Below, piece after piece: positions 8,410-16,005 of a DNA stretch of 64,000 nt. The notes under the pieces are model-generated. The model had not been told where the DNA came from. It did not search any database and saw only the letters and a program-made list of their open reading frames with translations. The stretch spans positions 1 to 64,000 of the forward strand of contig NZ_QUKD01000004.1 in NCBI RefSeq assembly GCF_003480915.1, read 5' to 3'. The first letter of the stretch is position 1; each line of letters starts with the position of its first letter. This DNA comes from Parabacteroides sp. TM07-1AC. GTDB lineage: Bacteria > Bacteroidota > Bacteroidia > Bacteroidales > Tannerellaceae. Both the position numbers and the translations under genes were made by a program.

Positions 8410-9326
8410 TACGGATACGCTTTTGTCTGGTGTTCATATTTTTATGGATAGGACTGACGGCTTGTGAGCATAAGGATTTATGTTACGATCATCCGCACTT
8501 TGCCACGGTGCGGGTAATATTCGACTGGACCAAGATTTCCAATCATGACAAGCCTGAAGGCATGAGGGTCGTATTTTATCCGACCGACGATGAAAGCAAC
8601 ACGTGGATATTTGATTTCCCCGGAGGAGAGGATGGGGAAGTGGAGCTCCCCGAGAATGATTACCGGGTAATTTGCTTCAACTACGATACCGACGGGATGG
8701 TTTGGAAAGAAAACGGCAGTTACACGCTTTTTACTGCCGATACGCGTGATGTTCGGTCGCCGGATAACCGGACAATGGCTGTCACCCCACCCTGGCTGTG
8801 TGGCGACCATATAGACAGAGTTATCCTCAAGGACATTCCGGGAGGAAGCGCGGAGATAGTACGGCTAACTCCCGTAAACATGGTATGTCACTACACGTAT
8901 GAGGTGAACGGTCTTCGGGGACTGGATAGGGTGGCGGATTTGCGGGCTGCTCTTTCCGGCATGTCCGGCTCGCTTAACATGTCCGGCGACAGTTTGCCCG
9001 CCGGTCTTTCGGAGAGCCTGCTCTTTGATGGAATGGTTTCACGGAATCAGATTATAGGCGGATTCTATACGTTTGGACATTCCGCACTTGAAGGAGAGCC
9101 CAATGTTTTCCGGCTGTATCTCAAGAACCGTTCCGGCAGCATGTCTGTATTGGAACAGGACGTGAGCGACCAAGTGCATGATGTCCCGGTAGCGGGGCAT
9201 GTCGGTGATGTGCATCTGGTGTTGAATTTTGATTATGAGGTACCATCCGAGCCGGGAAGTGGCGGTCCGGGATTTGATGTGGACGTTGATGATTGGGATG
9301 ATGTGAATGTGGATATAGTGTTGTAA
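8406..9326 (+). CDS. DUF5119-type lipoprotein of a fimbrial operon
   Basis: The start is taken as the GTG that overlaps the previous stop (GTGA) behind a good AAAGGAGG ribosome-binding site. This gives a 306-residue protein beginning with a lipoprotein signal (FIFLWIGLTAC, Cys20). The mature N-terminus has CEHKDLCYDHPH, then VRVIFDWTKI and a YRVICFNYDTDG strand, as in DUF5119. The C-terminus ends in an acidic DVDVDDWDDVNVDIVL stretch. It is probably an outer-membrane accessory or tip/anchor component for the fimbrillin encoded next. Confidence 0.75.
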   Translation: MIRIRFCLVFIFLWIGLTACEHKDLCYDHPHFATVRVIFDWTKISNHDKPEGMRVVFYPTDDESNTWIFDFPGGEDGEVELPENDYRVICFNYDTDGMVWKENGSYTLFTADTRDVRSPDNRTMAVTPPWLCGDHIDRVILKDIPGGSAEIVRLTPVNMVCHYTYEVNGLRGLDRVADLRAALSGMSGSLNMSGDSLPAGLSESLLFDGMVSRNQIIGGFYTFGHSALEGEPNVFRLYLKNRSGSMSVLEQDVSDQVHDVPVAGHVGDVHLVLNFDYEVPSEPGSGGPGFDVDVDDWDDVNVDIVL

Positions 9327-9369
9327 TCGAGTTTTATTAATTATATTTATTAACAATTTTATTCATTTT

Positions 9370-10491
9370 ATGAAAAAAAGTACAGTAATGCTTTGGGCAA
9401 TCTTTGGAGCTCTACTCATGGGTTGCTCAGACGAGGAGATTGCGAATGTGGAAACCTCCTCACGGAATGCGATTGGTTTTAACGTGTTAAGTAATGCGGC
9501 GGAAACGAGGGCTATCCCTACTACCCCCGACAACTTGAAGAACACCGATTTCGACGTGTTCGCTTTTACGGGGGATGGTACTGCCTTCATGGGAAAGGTA
9601 GACACGGAATTTGGACATGACGGAGTGAAGATCGTGTACAAAAATGGTAAGTGGGATTATGACGATGCGAACGACCTTCGTTATTGGCCTACCGAGGCTT
9701 TGGACTTTTACGCGTTCAATCCCGGAACGGTTAGTGAAGACATGATAGTGTTTTATAGTTGGGAAGCCACCAAGGATGTCCAAAAGATAAGTTATACCTG
9801 CATGGATGAGTATGGAAGCGGTACTACTCATGCAAACTACGACGTGATGTATGCCATGGCCAAAGGCCAGACAAAAGACATGAACAACGGAATAGTGAAA
9901 TTTAATTTCAAACATATTCTGTCACAGGTCGTATTCAAAGCAAAGACCCAATACGATAACATGCAGGTGGACATCGACGTGATCAAGATTCATAATTTCA
10001 AATTTGCCGGCGCCTTCACATTGCCTGCGGCAGCCGATGGAACGGGAAGTTGGAGTTCGTCTGATTTAGCATTTCCACACGCATTTACCGTAGTGAAAAA
10101 CGCAAACATCACGGTCAATAGCAATACCGAAGCTACCGATATTACCACAAATACTCCTATGCTGAATATACCACAGGAGCTGACTGCTTGGAAAGTTTCC
10201 GAAACAGCCACCAAAAGCAAGTTGGAGGCCGATAATGCGAAGCAATGTTATCTGGAGATCGCCTGCAAAATCCGGCAGTCCGGAGCTTATCTGTTGGGTT
10301 CAGCAAGCGAATACGAAACAATTTATGTTCCGTTCGGAGATACATGGGAACAGGGCAAGCGTCATATCTACACGTTGATTTTCGGTGGTGGTTATGATGA
10401 TCAGGGAGAGGCTGTGTTGAATCCGATCCAGTTTGATGCAGAGACAACAGGCTGGGTTGATGCAGATAAAGACGTAAACGTCCAACCTTAA
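9370..10491 (+). CDS. Fimbrillin-family (Mfa1-like) lipoprotein
   Basis: A 373-residue protein with a lipoprotein signal (LWAIFGALLMGC, Cys19). After it comes AAETRAI, an Arg-containing segment of the kind where fimbrillin precursors are cut by an Arg-specific protease in Porphyromonas. The mature protein has the usual fimbrillin N-domain (FDVFAFTGDG, YWPTEALDFYAFNP) and C-domain (TWEQGKRHIYTLIFGGG) hallmarks. This is probably the pilus stalk or tip subunit. It lies 43 bases after the DUF5119 gene, ends at a strong terminator, and so closes the operon. Confidence 0.8.
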   Translation: MKKSTVMLWAIFGALLMGCSDEEIANVETSSRNAIGFNVLSNAAETRAIPTTPDNLKNTDFDVFAFTGDGTAFMGKVDTEFGHDGVKIVYKNGKWDYDDANDLRYWPTEALDFYAFNPGTVSEDMIVFYSWEATKDVQKISYTCMDEYGSGTTHANYDVMYAMAKGQTKDMNNGIVKFNFKHILSQVVFKAKTQYDNMQVDIDVIKIHNFKFAGAFTLPAAADGTGSWSSSDLAFPHAFTVVKNANITVNSNTEATDITTNTPMLNIPQELTAWKVSETATKSKLEADNAKQCYLEIACKIRQSGAYLLGSASEYETIYVPFGDTWEQGKRHIYTLIFGGGYDDQGEAVLNPIQFDAETTGWVDADKDVNVQP

Positions 10492-10513
10492 TCCAAACGT
10501 TTATTAATATCGT

Positions 10514-10566
10514 ACCCGTTGGCAGGTTAAACATACGCAAGATTAACCCTGCCAACGGGTTTTTTA
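10514..10566 (+). terminator. Rho-independent terminator after fimbrillin gene
   Basis: ACCCGTTGGCAGG-TTAA pairs with TTAACCCTGCCAACGGGT across a 12-base loop, followed by TTTTTT. It is a long, near-perfect stem directly after the stop codon. Confidence 0.85.
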
Positions 10567-10679
10567 TAGGGAATCGCATTTTCAATATACTTTTTGATGT
10601 GTAGGGGTGCTTTTTGCGTACCTTTTTCCTGGAGAATTTCTTTTGTGGAGTGTTTGCCCTGTATATTCCCGATACGCTG

Positions 10680-10937
10680 TTATAGCAGGGAACTGTTTTT
10701 ATCCAAGTAGTCAGATATAGCCTCTTGCAATACCGATTTTAGCGAATCGCCTTTGCGGATCGCGATCAGCTTTAAGTTCTGGTGATAGGTTTCGTCCATG
10801 ACAAAATTACAATGCACGGTTTTCGCTTTCTTCGGCTTTTGAGCCTCTTTTTGCCCGGCCGTGGATTGGGTCAGGCTGTCTAATCCCCCGGTCAGCCCGG
10901 CCGACATACTGTTTTTTAAATCGTTCTTCTTTGCCAT
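10680..10937 (-). CDS. Small ParA-partner protein, probable ribbon-helix-helix
   Basis: An 85-residue basic protein. The N-terminal half is polar and Lys-rich. The C-terminal half (VHCNFVMDETYHQNLKLIA, then RKGDSLKSVLQEAISDYLD) has the beta-strand plus two-helix pattern of a ribbon-helix-helix DNA binder. It lies 4 bases downstream of the parA-like gene in the same orientation, the usual place for the centromere-binding partner of a Walker-type partition ATPase. It therefore probably binds the repeat clusters upstream of parA, both as repressor and as partition protein. Confidence 0.7.
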   Translation of the reverse strand: MAKKNDLKNSMSAGLTGGLDSLTQSTAGQKEAQKPKKAKTVHCNFVMDETYHQNLKLIAIRKGDSLKSVLQEAISDYLDKNSSLL

Positions 10938-10941
10938 ATGG

Positions 10942-11702
10942 TTACTTTATTTCTGTTAGCAGTTCGTTACATACCTTCTCGTAGTCCTCTGCCCCGGCAG
11001 ATTTTGGGGCATAGTGAAAAATATCCTGCCCTTGTGTCGGGGCTTCGGCCAGCGTAATGGCGTTGCGTATATGGGTGCTGAACACTTTGCCCTGGAATGT
11101 TTCCTGTACCAGTTCCGAAACGCTCTTGTTCAGGTTCTTTCTTCCGTCGTACTGGGTTATCAGGACCCCGGCGATCGAAAGATCCGAGTTCAAACGTTGC
11201 TGCACCTTGTGGACGACCTGCATAAGTTTGGCCATTCCACGCATTGCCAGGAATTGAGCCTGAACCGGGATAATCAGCCGATCCGAGGCCGTCAGTGCGT
11301 TAAGCGTGAGCAGCGACAGCGAGGGGGGGGGCAGTCGATCAGGATATAATCGAATTTTTCCTTTTGGCCCTTGATAAGGTGGGCTAAGATAAGTTCCCGC
11401 CCGGCCTCGTTGATTAACTCCGTTTCAACGGCCGAGAGATCCAGGCAGGAGGGAACGACGCTAAGACCGTCCTTATGCTCGTAGATCGGCAGGTCGTATT
11501 CGCCTTTCATCGCACCGTAGATCGTTTGGGGAAGCTCCGCAGAGAAGCCCAGCGATTCGGTCAGGTTGGCCTGCCCGTCAAGGTCGATCAAAAGAACCTT
11601 GTACCCTTTTTGACGTAACGCGCCGCCCAGGTTGATCGTGGTTGTAGTCTTTCCTACTCCCCCTTTGTGATTCAATACGGAGATTACTTTTGCTTTGCTC
11701 AT
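10942..11702 (-). pseudogene. ParA-like partition ATPase with homopolymer frameshift
   Basis: The N-terminal reading gives a deviant Walker A (NHKGGVGKTTT), then LIDLDGQANLTESLG and FDYILIDCPP, as in ParA/Soj. The frame is then lost in a run of nine C (G on the shown strand); ParA proteins continue PPSLSLLTLNAL, which needs seven. The remaining sequence continues in another frame through MRGMAKLMQVVHKV to the normal C-terminus (EDYEKVCNELLTEIK). Joined, the two parts would make about 252 residues, the usual ParA length. This is a real two-base slippage, a phase-variable tract or a sequencing error; the sequence alone cannot decide. Confidence 0.8.
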
Positions 11703-11748
11703 AAATTCAGTTTTTTAAATGGTTGTCATGTCCGCAAATATAGTTAAA

Positions 11749-11780
11749 ATACTAATATACTAAAATACTAAAAGTAGTAT
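11749..11780. promoter_or_regulatory. Candidate operator: three ATACTA repeats on an 8-base period plus one inverted copy
   Basis: ATACTA occurs three times exactly 8 bases apart and is followed by an inverted TAGTAT. It lies about 47-78 bases upstream of the parA start. Tandem short repeats of this period are typical binding sites for ribbon-helix-helix regulators, so autorepression by the small partner protein is likely. Confidence 0.5.
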
Positions 11781-11803
11781 TTCTCGTTTTTTGCGTGTTT
11801 TTT

Positions 11804-11873
11804 GTACCGATCGGGGAAGCGTACCGAAATAAATCCTGTTTCCGTCTTTCGGTACGTTTTGTTTCTGTACCGG
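11804..11873. repeat. Four GTACCG repeats upstream of parA, candidate centromere
   Basis: GTACCGA appears twice and GTACCGG once on the plus strand, with one inverted TCGGTAC, all within 70 bases. A repeat cluster upstream of a parA gene is where a parS-like centromere would be expected. The surrounding gene-free stretch shows nothing else. Confidence 0.45.
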
Positions 11874-11916
11874 AATTAATCAAAGACATATTAAACGAAA
11901 GAAATCAAACAACGGT

Positions 11917-11976
11917 AGATAGCAAACGGCGTAACCTCCCCTAAAGGTCGGTTAGCCACCAAATATTATATTTAGA
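11917..11976 (+). repeat. Cassette-boundary palindrome (attC-like), start of second half-array
   Basis: GATAGCAAACGG, GTAACCTCCCC and then GGTCGGTTAGCCACCAAA-TATTAT: the right arm differs at one position from the site at 2.7 kb, and the TTTAGAATG leader matches the one before the truncated frame at 5.7 kb. It marks the resumption of the cassette array. Confidence 0.7.
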
Positions 11977-12807
11977 ATGAAGAAACGGGACTATAAGGAG
12001 CAAGAACGACAACGGCGCTATTATTTCTTCGACTACCTGTTCTGGTTGGGAGAAATGGCACAGAGGCATTACAAGGGCGAGCCAAGACGCCCCGACGGGG
12101 AGTCCATGCTGATGCTTTGCATCATGATATTTATCTATGAGCCGATCTTCCTTACAACCGCTCATTTCCTTTTCGACTCCACGGTATTTGAGTGGTTTAC
12201 AGTCGCCATGATAGCCGGAATCGTCGCAATTCTCCACTATCTATCGAATGGTCGGATATACCCGTTTTCACGAAGGGAAGCGGTCATGCAGCACTATGAG
12301 GGACGCAGGTTCAGCCCCTTCAGATGTTACTTCTTCCTGTTCTCCCTCGGCTTTCTGATGATTGCCGAAATGTACCTGTTGCCAAGCACACTGATGCGGA
12401 TAGACGGGCGCAAGGCGGAGCCGGTGGAGAACACACGGACGGAAGTTCCGCAAAGGTGGAGGGATTACCTTGCGCTGCATATCACGGTAGGAGCCCGTCA
12501 GGAAGTACCCAGCGAAGCCTTGCAATATCTGATTAATCAGGACGGTCGCACATCCCGATACGGGCAACCGGTCTATGTCATGCAGGTAAGGGAGGAAGAT
12601 ATGGGAGGAGAGTTCCGTGTAGGGCTATTGAACCATGCCACCTTTGATGAAATCCAAGACGGCAGCCAGAAGTTTGTCGAATGTACATGGATCAAAGGAT
12701 ATACACCGGACAGCATAAGGGTACTGCTGACCGGATGGTACGAGGTGAGAAACGCCGGGCTTTGTCCGGTGGACTCTCTGGAATGGACGGAGGATATGGA
12801 ATTTTAA
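11977..12807 (+). CDS. Membrane protein with C-terminal soluble domain, cassette gene
   Basis: A 276-residue protein. The N-terminus (YYFFDYLFWLGEMAQR) precedes two closely spaced hydrophobic segments (about 45-67, 72-88), a basic loop (FSRREAVMQHYEGRRF) and a third segment (about 110-130). The last 140 residues look soluble and extracytoplasmic. The pattern F.DYL+YxxE..., paired TMs, RREA....Y.G..., TM recurs in the proteins at 13.2-13.6 kb and 14.6-15.1 kb, so these are members of one family. Function unknown; an immunity role is suggested by the array context. Confidence 0.75.
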   Translation: MKKRDYKEQERQRRYYFFDYLFWLGEMAQRHYKGEPRRPDGESMLMLCIMIFIYEPIFLTTAHFLFDSTVFEWFTVAMIAGIVAILHYLSNGRIYPFSRREAVMQHYEGRRFSPFRCYFFLFSLGFLMIAEMYLLPSTLMRIDGRKAEPVENTRTEVPQRWRDYLALHITVGARQEVPSEALQYLINQDGRTSRYGQPVYVMQVREEDMGGEFRVGLLNHATFDEIQDGSQKFVECTWIKGYTPDSIRVLLTGWYEVRNAGLCPVDSLEWTEDMEF

Positions 12808-12820
12808 AACCTACAAAAGT

Positions 12821-13237
12821 ATGAAAAGAGCAGAAACAGGAAGACCTCATTTATTTCGCTTGATTGCGATGATACATAAAACCGCATACATCCTTGCCTA
12901 CGATATGTTGCGAAGGAAAGGGGGGCATGATTGGGTGGAGCGTCGGGCTGGTGGGATAATTGGACTTCCCTATCTCTCATTAATTTTGGTGGCATTACTT
13001 ACGCTAAAAGACGACCCGAATAACGGTCAGAAAATAGTTACCGGCATATTGATCGGATGGGCGGTTGTCGCAGCATGGTGCATCTCCGGATTTCAGTTCA
13101 AACCTTCTAATTGGAGAATGGAAATCCGAGAAGAACTTGATTTGCGTCCTCTATATTGGAAAAAGGCGATAGAGGTGTACTATGCCGTTGTCATTGCAGT
13201 GGCGGTAGTGACAGGCATTGTCATGCCCAATGTATAA
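12821..13237 (+). CDS. Small membrane protein, second gene of a cassette
   Basis: A 138-residue protein with hydrophobic segments at about 47-62, 72-92 and 116-136 and a basic N-terminus. It begins 13 bases after the previous gene with no boundary element between them, so both probably form one unit. Its 3' end overlaps the convergent gene by 17 bases. Family not recognised. Confidence 0.6.
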   Translation: MKRAETGRPHLFRLIAMIHKTAYILAYDMLRRKGGHDWVERRAGGIIGLPYLSLILVALLTLKDDPNNGQKIVTGILIGWAVVAAWCISGFQFKPSNWRMEIREELDLRPLYWKKAIEVYYAVVIAVAVVTGIVMPNV

Positions 13238-13616
13238 ATCCGAAGTGAAACATTAGTGCGAAATTCGCTACGGTCAGGGCGATGGCGATAAGGACTATTT
13301 TGGCGAGCTTCCTGCCGGAGTGTTTCATCTTTCCGTAATATTTACGGAGCGCTTCACGCCGCTCGGCTGTGTAGCGGAGCTGGCAAAATAAGTCGGGAAG
13401 AAAGCAAAGAATCATTACTATGGCAAAAGCAATTATCCAACTGAAAAGGCGAAATAGTAGCGGTATTCCAAGCGGTATGGTTATGGCAAACAGCCAGCAT
13501 AGGAAAAGCAACATTCTCCCATTGAGATTGTTATGCTCTCGCTCGCTCCATTTTTCGGCTACATACCACATATAGTCGATGAAGCAGAACCGGTATTTGC
13601 GATTGTCCTTATCCAT
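13221..13616 (-). CDS. Small membrane protein, same family as the N-terminus of the 11977 gene
   Basis: The start (MDKDNRKYRF) is chosen because a strong GGAGGTGA site lies just before it, inside the end of the upstream gene. The 131-residue protein has FCFIDYMWYVAEKW, paired hydrophobic segments (about 34-72), ERREALRKYYGKMKHSGRK and a last TM (about 102-122). These elements line up in order with those of the 11977 and 14612 proteins. It is the last of three genes read leftward in this inverted part of the array. Confidence 0.65.
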   Translation of the reverse strand: MDKDNRKYRFCFIDYMWYVAEKWSEREHNNLNGRMLLFLCWLFAITIPLGIPLLFRLFSWIIAFAIVMILCFLPDLFCQLRYTAERREALRKYYGKMKHSGRKLAKIVLIAIALTVANFALMFHFGFIHWA

Positions 13617-13620
13617 GCTC

Positions 13621-13923
13621 TCACCTCCATACAAAGAAATCGACCAATATGAGGATAATCAGAACGCTGACCAGCACTATCTTAATCCGTCGGCGTGTTT
13701 CGGGTTTGCAATCATCAAAGAACCATAGCTTTCCATGAAACTGCCACTCACATGCCCATTTCCAACGGAACAGCAACCCTGCAAGCCATAGGGCAAGTAA
13801 CCCGACACCAAACAGCAACCCGTATTTCGGGTGAGCCTGCAACCACTCGAAAAACGCTTCCGCCTTGTTGTTCATAGCCTCGTATATATCGGTAACTTTC
13901 ATTGCATAATTATCATTTGTCAT
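13621..13923 (-). CDS. Small two-TM membrane protein
   Basis: About 100 residues if started at MTNDNYAMKV; a start 21 bases later (MKVTDIY) is equally possible. Two hydrophobic segments (about 32-50 and 77-97) enclose a loop with a WKWACEWQFHGKLWFFDDCKP stretch. It overlaps the 3' end of the upstream lipoprotein gene by 11 bases and contains the ribosome-binding site of the next gene in its own end, so the three genes are translationally linked. No family recognised. Confidence 0.6.
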   Translation of the reverse strand: MTNDNYAMKVTDIYEAMNNKAEAFFEWLQAHPKYGLLFGVGLLALWLAGLLFRWKWACEWQFHGKLWFFDDCKPETRRRIKIVLVSVLIILILVDFFVWR

Positions 13924-14521
13924 ACCATAATTCAATATACCAATCGCCCTTAATGTGTCTTGATGCCATACCGCCCGGTGCATCCGGATCATTCCTAACA
14001 GGCTCAATCAGGTCGTTCAGTTCCCAATTGACCGCATAGGTTGAGTCCTCCGCGAACCTGTAAGCATACTGCTTGTCCACGCTCGGCCCGACAGACCAAC
14101 CGGCAGAATAGTAAATGATAGAGATGCTTGGAACAATGGTGTCGGGCAGTTCCTCAATGGGAGGAATTGAGCTAAAATCGCCATGTTCAATCTGCCACAA
14201 AGTATGCCGGCTTTTGAAATACAATCTCCTACCACCCACCGATGCAAGCAGGGAATCAAGACGCGTGCATTTTTCATTGCCAAGACTTGCCAAGCACAAT
14301 GAATCCGTTGCGCTCCCGATTGGATAGAACGGAGGGTAAATGTCGCCATACGGGCAATTCAACAGAATTTCGGTTATTTCATTAAACGCATCTTCATGGG
14401 CATAGAAATTACGAATCATATCCTCGTCAGACGGAGGATTGAAACTTCTGTTGCCACACCCTACGGCAATGAAAGCCACTACAGTTGCCGGCAATAATAC
14501 TTGCAGAAATATGCTCGCCAT
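13913..14521 (-). CDS. Lipoprotein, paralogue of the one at 4.5-5.1 kb
   Basis: Started at MASIFLQVLL, the protein has 202 residues with a lipoprotein signal (ATVVAFIAVGC, Cys22). The mature part opens PPSDEDMIRNFYAHEDAF and ends KGDWYIELWYDK, matching the paralogue in the first half-array at both ends, while the middle has diverged. It heads a three-gene leftward unit (lipoprotein plus two small membrane proteins); its paralogue is likewise followed by a small membrane gene. This repeated pairing suggests that the lipoprotein and membrane protein work together in the envelope. Confidence 0.75.
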   Translation of the reverse strand: MASIFLQVLLPATVVAFIAVGCGNRSFNPPSDEDMIRNFYAHEDAFNEITEILLNCPYGDIYPPFYPIGSATDSLCLASLGNEKCTRLDSLLASVGGRRLYFKSRHTLWQIEHGDFSSIPPIEELPDTIVPSISIIYYSAGWSVGPSVDKQYAYRFAEDSTYAVNWELNDLIEPVRNDPDAPGGMASRHIKGDWYIELWYDK

Positions 14522-14611
14522 AGCTGATAATCGTAATCCCGAACACAAAAATAATGTTTTCCGCCCACTTAATCATCACGTTATGCCGAAAAACAATGTG
14601 CCGGATGTCCT
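14522..14611 (-). repeat. Divergent intergenic region with a cassette-boundary-like element
   Basis: Read on the minus strand it contains GGCATAACG and, about 20 bases on, GGGCGGAAAACATTAT, the right-end signature of the other sites, followed by a short AT-rich leader to the lipoprotein gene. The element is thus oriented with the leftward genes, showing that part of the array is inverted. Confidence 0.5.
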
Positions 14612-15052
14612 TTGTCTGCCGCAAAAACAGTATTTTTGCGAAAACGAAAAGCGAAGAAGGGTTTCAGACGGAAATATAAGTTCAGTATAATAGACTACCT
14701 GTATTATACGGGTAGCATACGACGTATCCACAACAGGTGGTTTATGCCGTTGGAAGCCCTCTTTTTTTGTGTCTTCGGTGTTTTCCCTTCGCTTCTTATA
14801 ATGAGATTCCTATATTGGGTAATACCGTCGTGGCTGCCGTCAGCTTTGTCTGTCGGTTGGGTCTGGGCAACAGTAGAGGTGTATTCAAAGATTGAAAAGA
14901 AGTACTTTACCAAAGCGAGGGAGCGTGCCTATTACCGCCGGTATCCTGAAAGGAAAGATAAAAACTACTTCTGGTTGCAGTTGCTGTTACCCCTCTGCCT
15001 GTATTCGATAGTTTTAGGCATAAGTCTTTGGCTTTTCTTAGTATGTCAATGA
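14612..15052 (+). CDS. Small membrane protein, third member of the cassette membrane family
   Basis: Up to 146 residues from a TTG start; the true start may be a few codons later, since no strong ribosome-binding site is visible. The N-terminus is very basic (RKRKAKKGFRRKYKF), then SIIDYLYYTGS, paired hydrophobic segments (about 48-88), a basic stretch (FTKARERAYYRRYPERK) and a final TM (about 120-142). The order of elements matches the 11977 and 13221 proteins. Function unknown. Confidence 0.6.
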   Translation: MSAAKTVFLRKRKAKKGFRRKYKFSIIDYLYYTGSIRRIHNRWFMPLEALFFCVFGVFPSLLIMRFLYWVIPSWLPSALSVGWVWATVEVYSKIEKKYFTKARERAYYRRYPERKDKNYFWLQLLLPLCLYSIVLGISLWLFLVCQ

Positions 15053-15102
15053 GCAGGAAGAAGGATAATAGTTCAGGTTCTGATAATTTTAAGATTTACA
15101 CA

Positions 15103-15453
15103 ATGGGCAAAATTCCAACGATAATTGCGATAATGTTATTATGCGGTTGCAGTTCCATGAAACACTACGGCGTGTTTCAATGTGACAACGGCAACGATTA
15201 TGTCAGCGAGGGACTGTACCGTATCGTGGACAAGCGAGGGCGTATCGGGTACGCGGACGAAAGCGGCAGGACGGTCATCAAGCCCCGCTTCGCCTTCGGC
15301 TTCCCATTCGAGAACGGCAAGGCTAAAGTAACGGACAAGGGAGAGACGAAAGAAGTGCCGGGTTCGGACGGAGAATACCACTATTGGGAAAGCGACGAAT
15401 GGTACTACATCGACAAGAAAGGGAATAGAAGTGAAGAAAACAGACAACAATAG
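15103..15453 (+). CDS. Short WG-repeat lipoprotein
   Basis: Started at MGKIPTIIAIMLLCGC, the protein has 116 residues with a lipoprotein signal (Cys16). The mature part contains GLYRIVDKRGRIGYADESG and a shorter second unit (WYYIDKKGNR), the pattern of WG repeats (phi-x-x-x-D-x-x-G-x-x-x-Y/W). It lies about 50 bases after the membrane protein gene in the same orientation. WG-repeat proteins are often surface-binding; the precise role here is unknown. Confidence 0.65.
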   Translation: MGKIPTIIAIMLLCGCSSMKHYGVFQCDNGNDYVSEGLYRIVDKRGRIGYADESGRTVIKPRFAFGFPFENGKAKVTDKGETKEVPGSDGEYHYWESDEWYYIDKKGNRSEENRQQ

Positions 15454-15582
15454 TCTTACTTGAGAGACTTGAAAATGCCGCAAGGGAAACCGATTTGGGT
15501 TTATGGATGAACGAGACAATACATGCGTCAGATACACAGATATTTATCGTTTCGGAACACGGACGGGAGCTTGAAAGGCTTT

Positions 15583-15852
15583 CTAAAAACATCCCTGCTG
15601 TGCGATGATGCTTCTCAAACGGGACAAGTTTTCTGCTAGGGCAGTCTTCACGGAGAGCAAGTAATTCCTGTGTCCCCCTGCCGTGCCGGAATCCAGCATG
15701 ATCTCGGAAATGCCGACATCCCATTCCGAAGGAAAAAGCTTGTAGCCGGTATGCACTTGTCTTGCCAGACGGTTGTGAATCACTTGATAGTAGAGCGAGC
15801 CTTCCTTCATCTCGACGGAAGAGGTCCGGAACTTGACTTTTATTGTTGCCAT
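15583..15852 (-). pseudogene. N-terminal stump of a tyrosine recombinase (arm-binding domain only)
   Basis: The 89 residues match the arm-type DNA-binding start of Bacteroidetes tyrosine recombinases: MATIKVKFRTSS, then GSLYYQVIHNRLARQVHTGYKL, FPSEWD, and a helical end (LSVKTALAENLSRLRSII). The frame stops after IIAQQGCF, where the core-binding domain should begin, and no catalytic domain (R..HxxR..Y) follows. This is the kind of recombinase found beside rAID arrays, here broken at the junction with cassette DNA. It could alternatively be a remnant of the prophage integrase. Confidence 0.75.
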
Positions 15853-16005
15853 GAATATATCTGTTATTTAATTTTTCACCTGAAAACTAATCCCGGGGAA
15901 ACCATTGCATGAATATTCATCGCCCTTTAACACATCTAAAAGCAAAAAGTTTCTTGGTGCACCGATGCTACAGGAACTTTTCACATATAAAAAACGCATG
16001 TTCTA

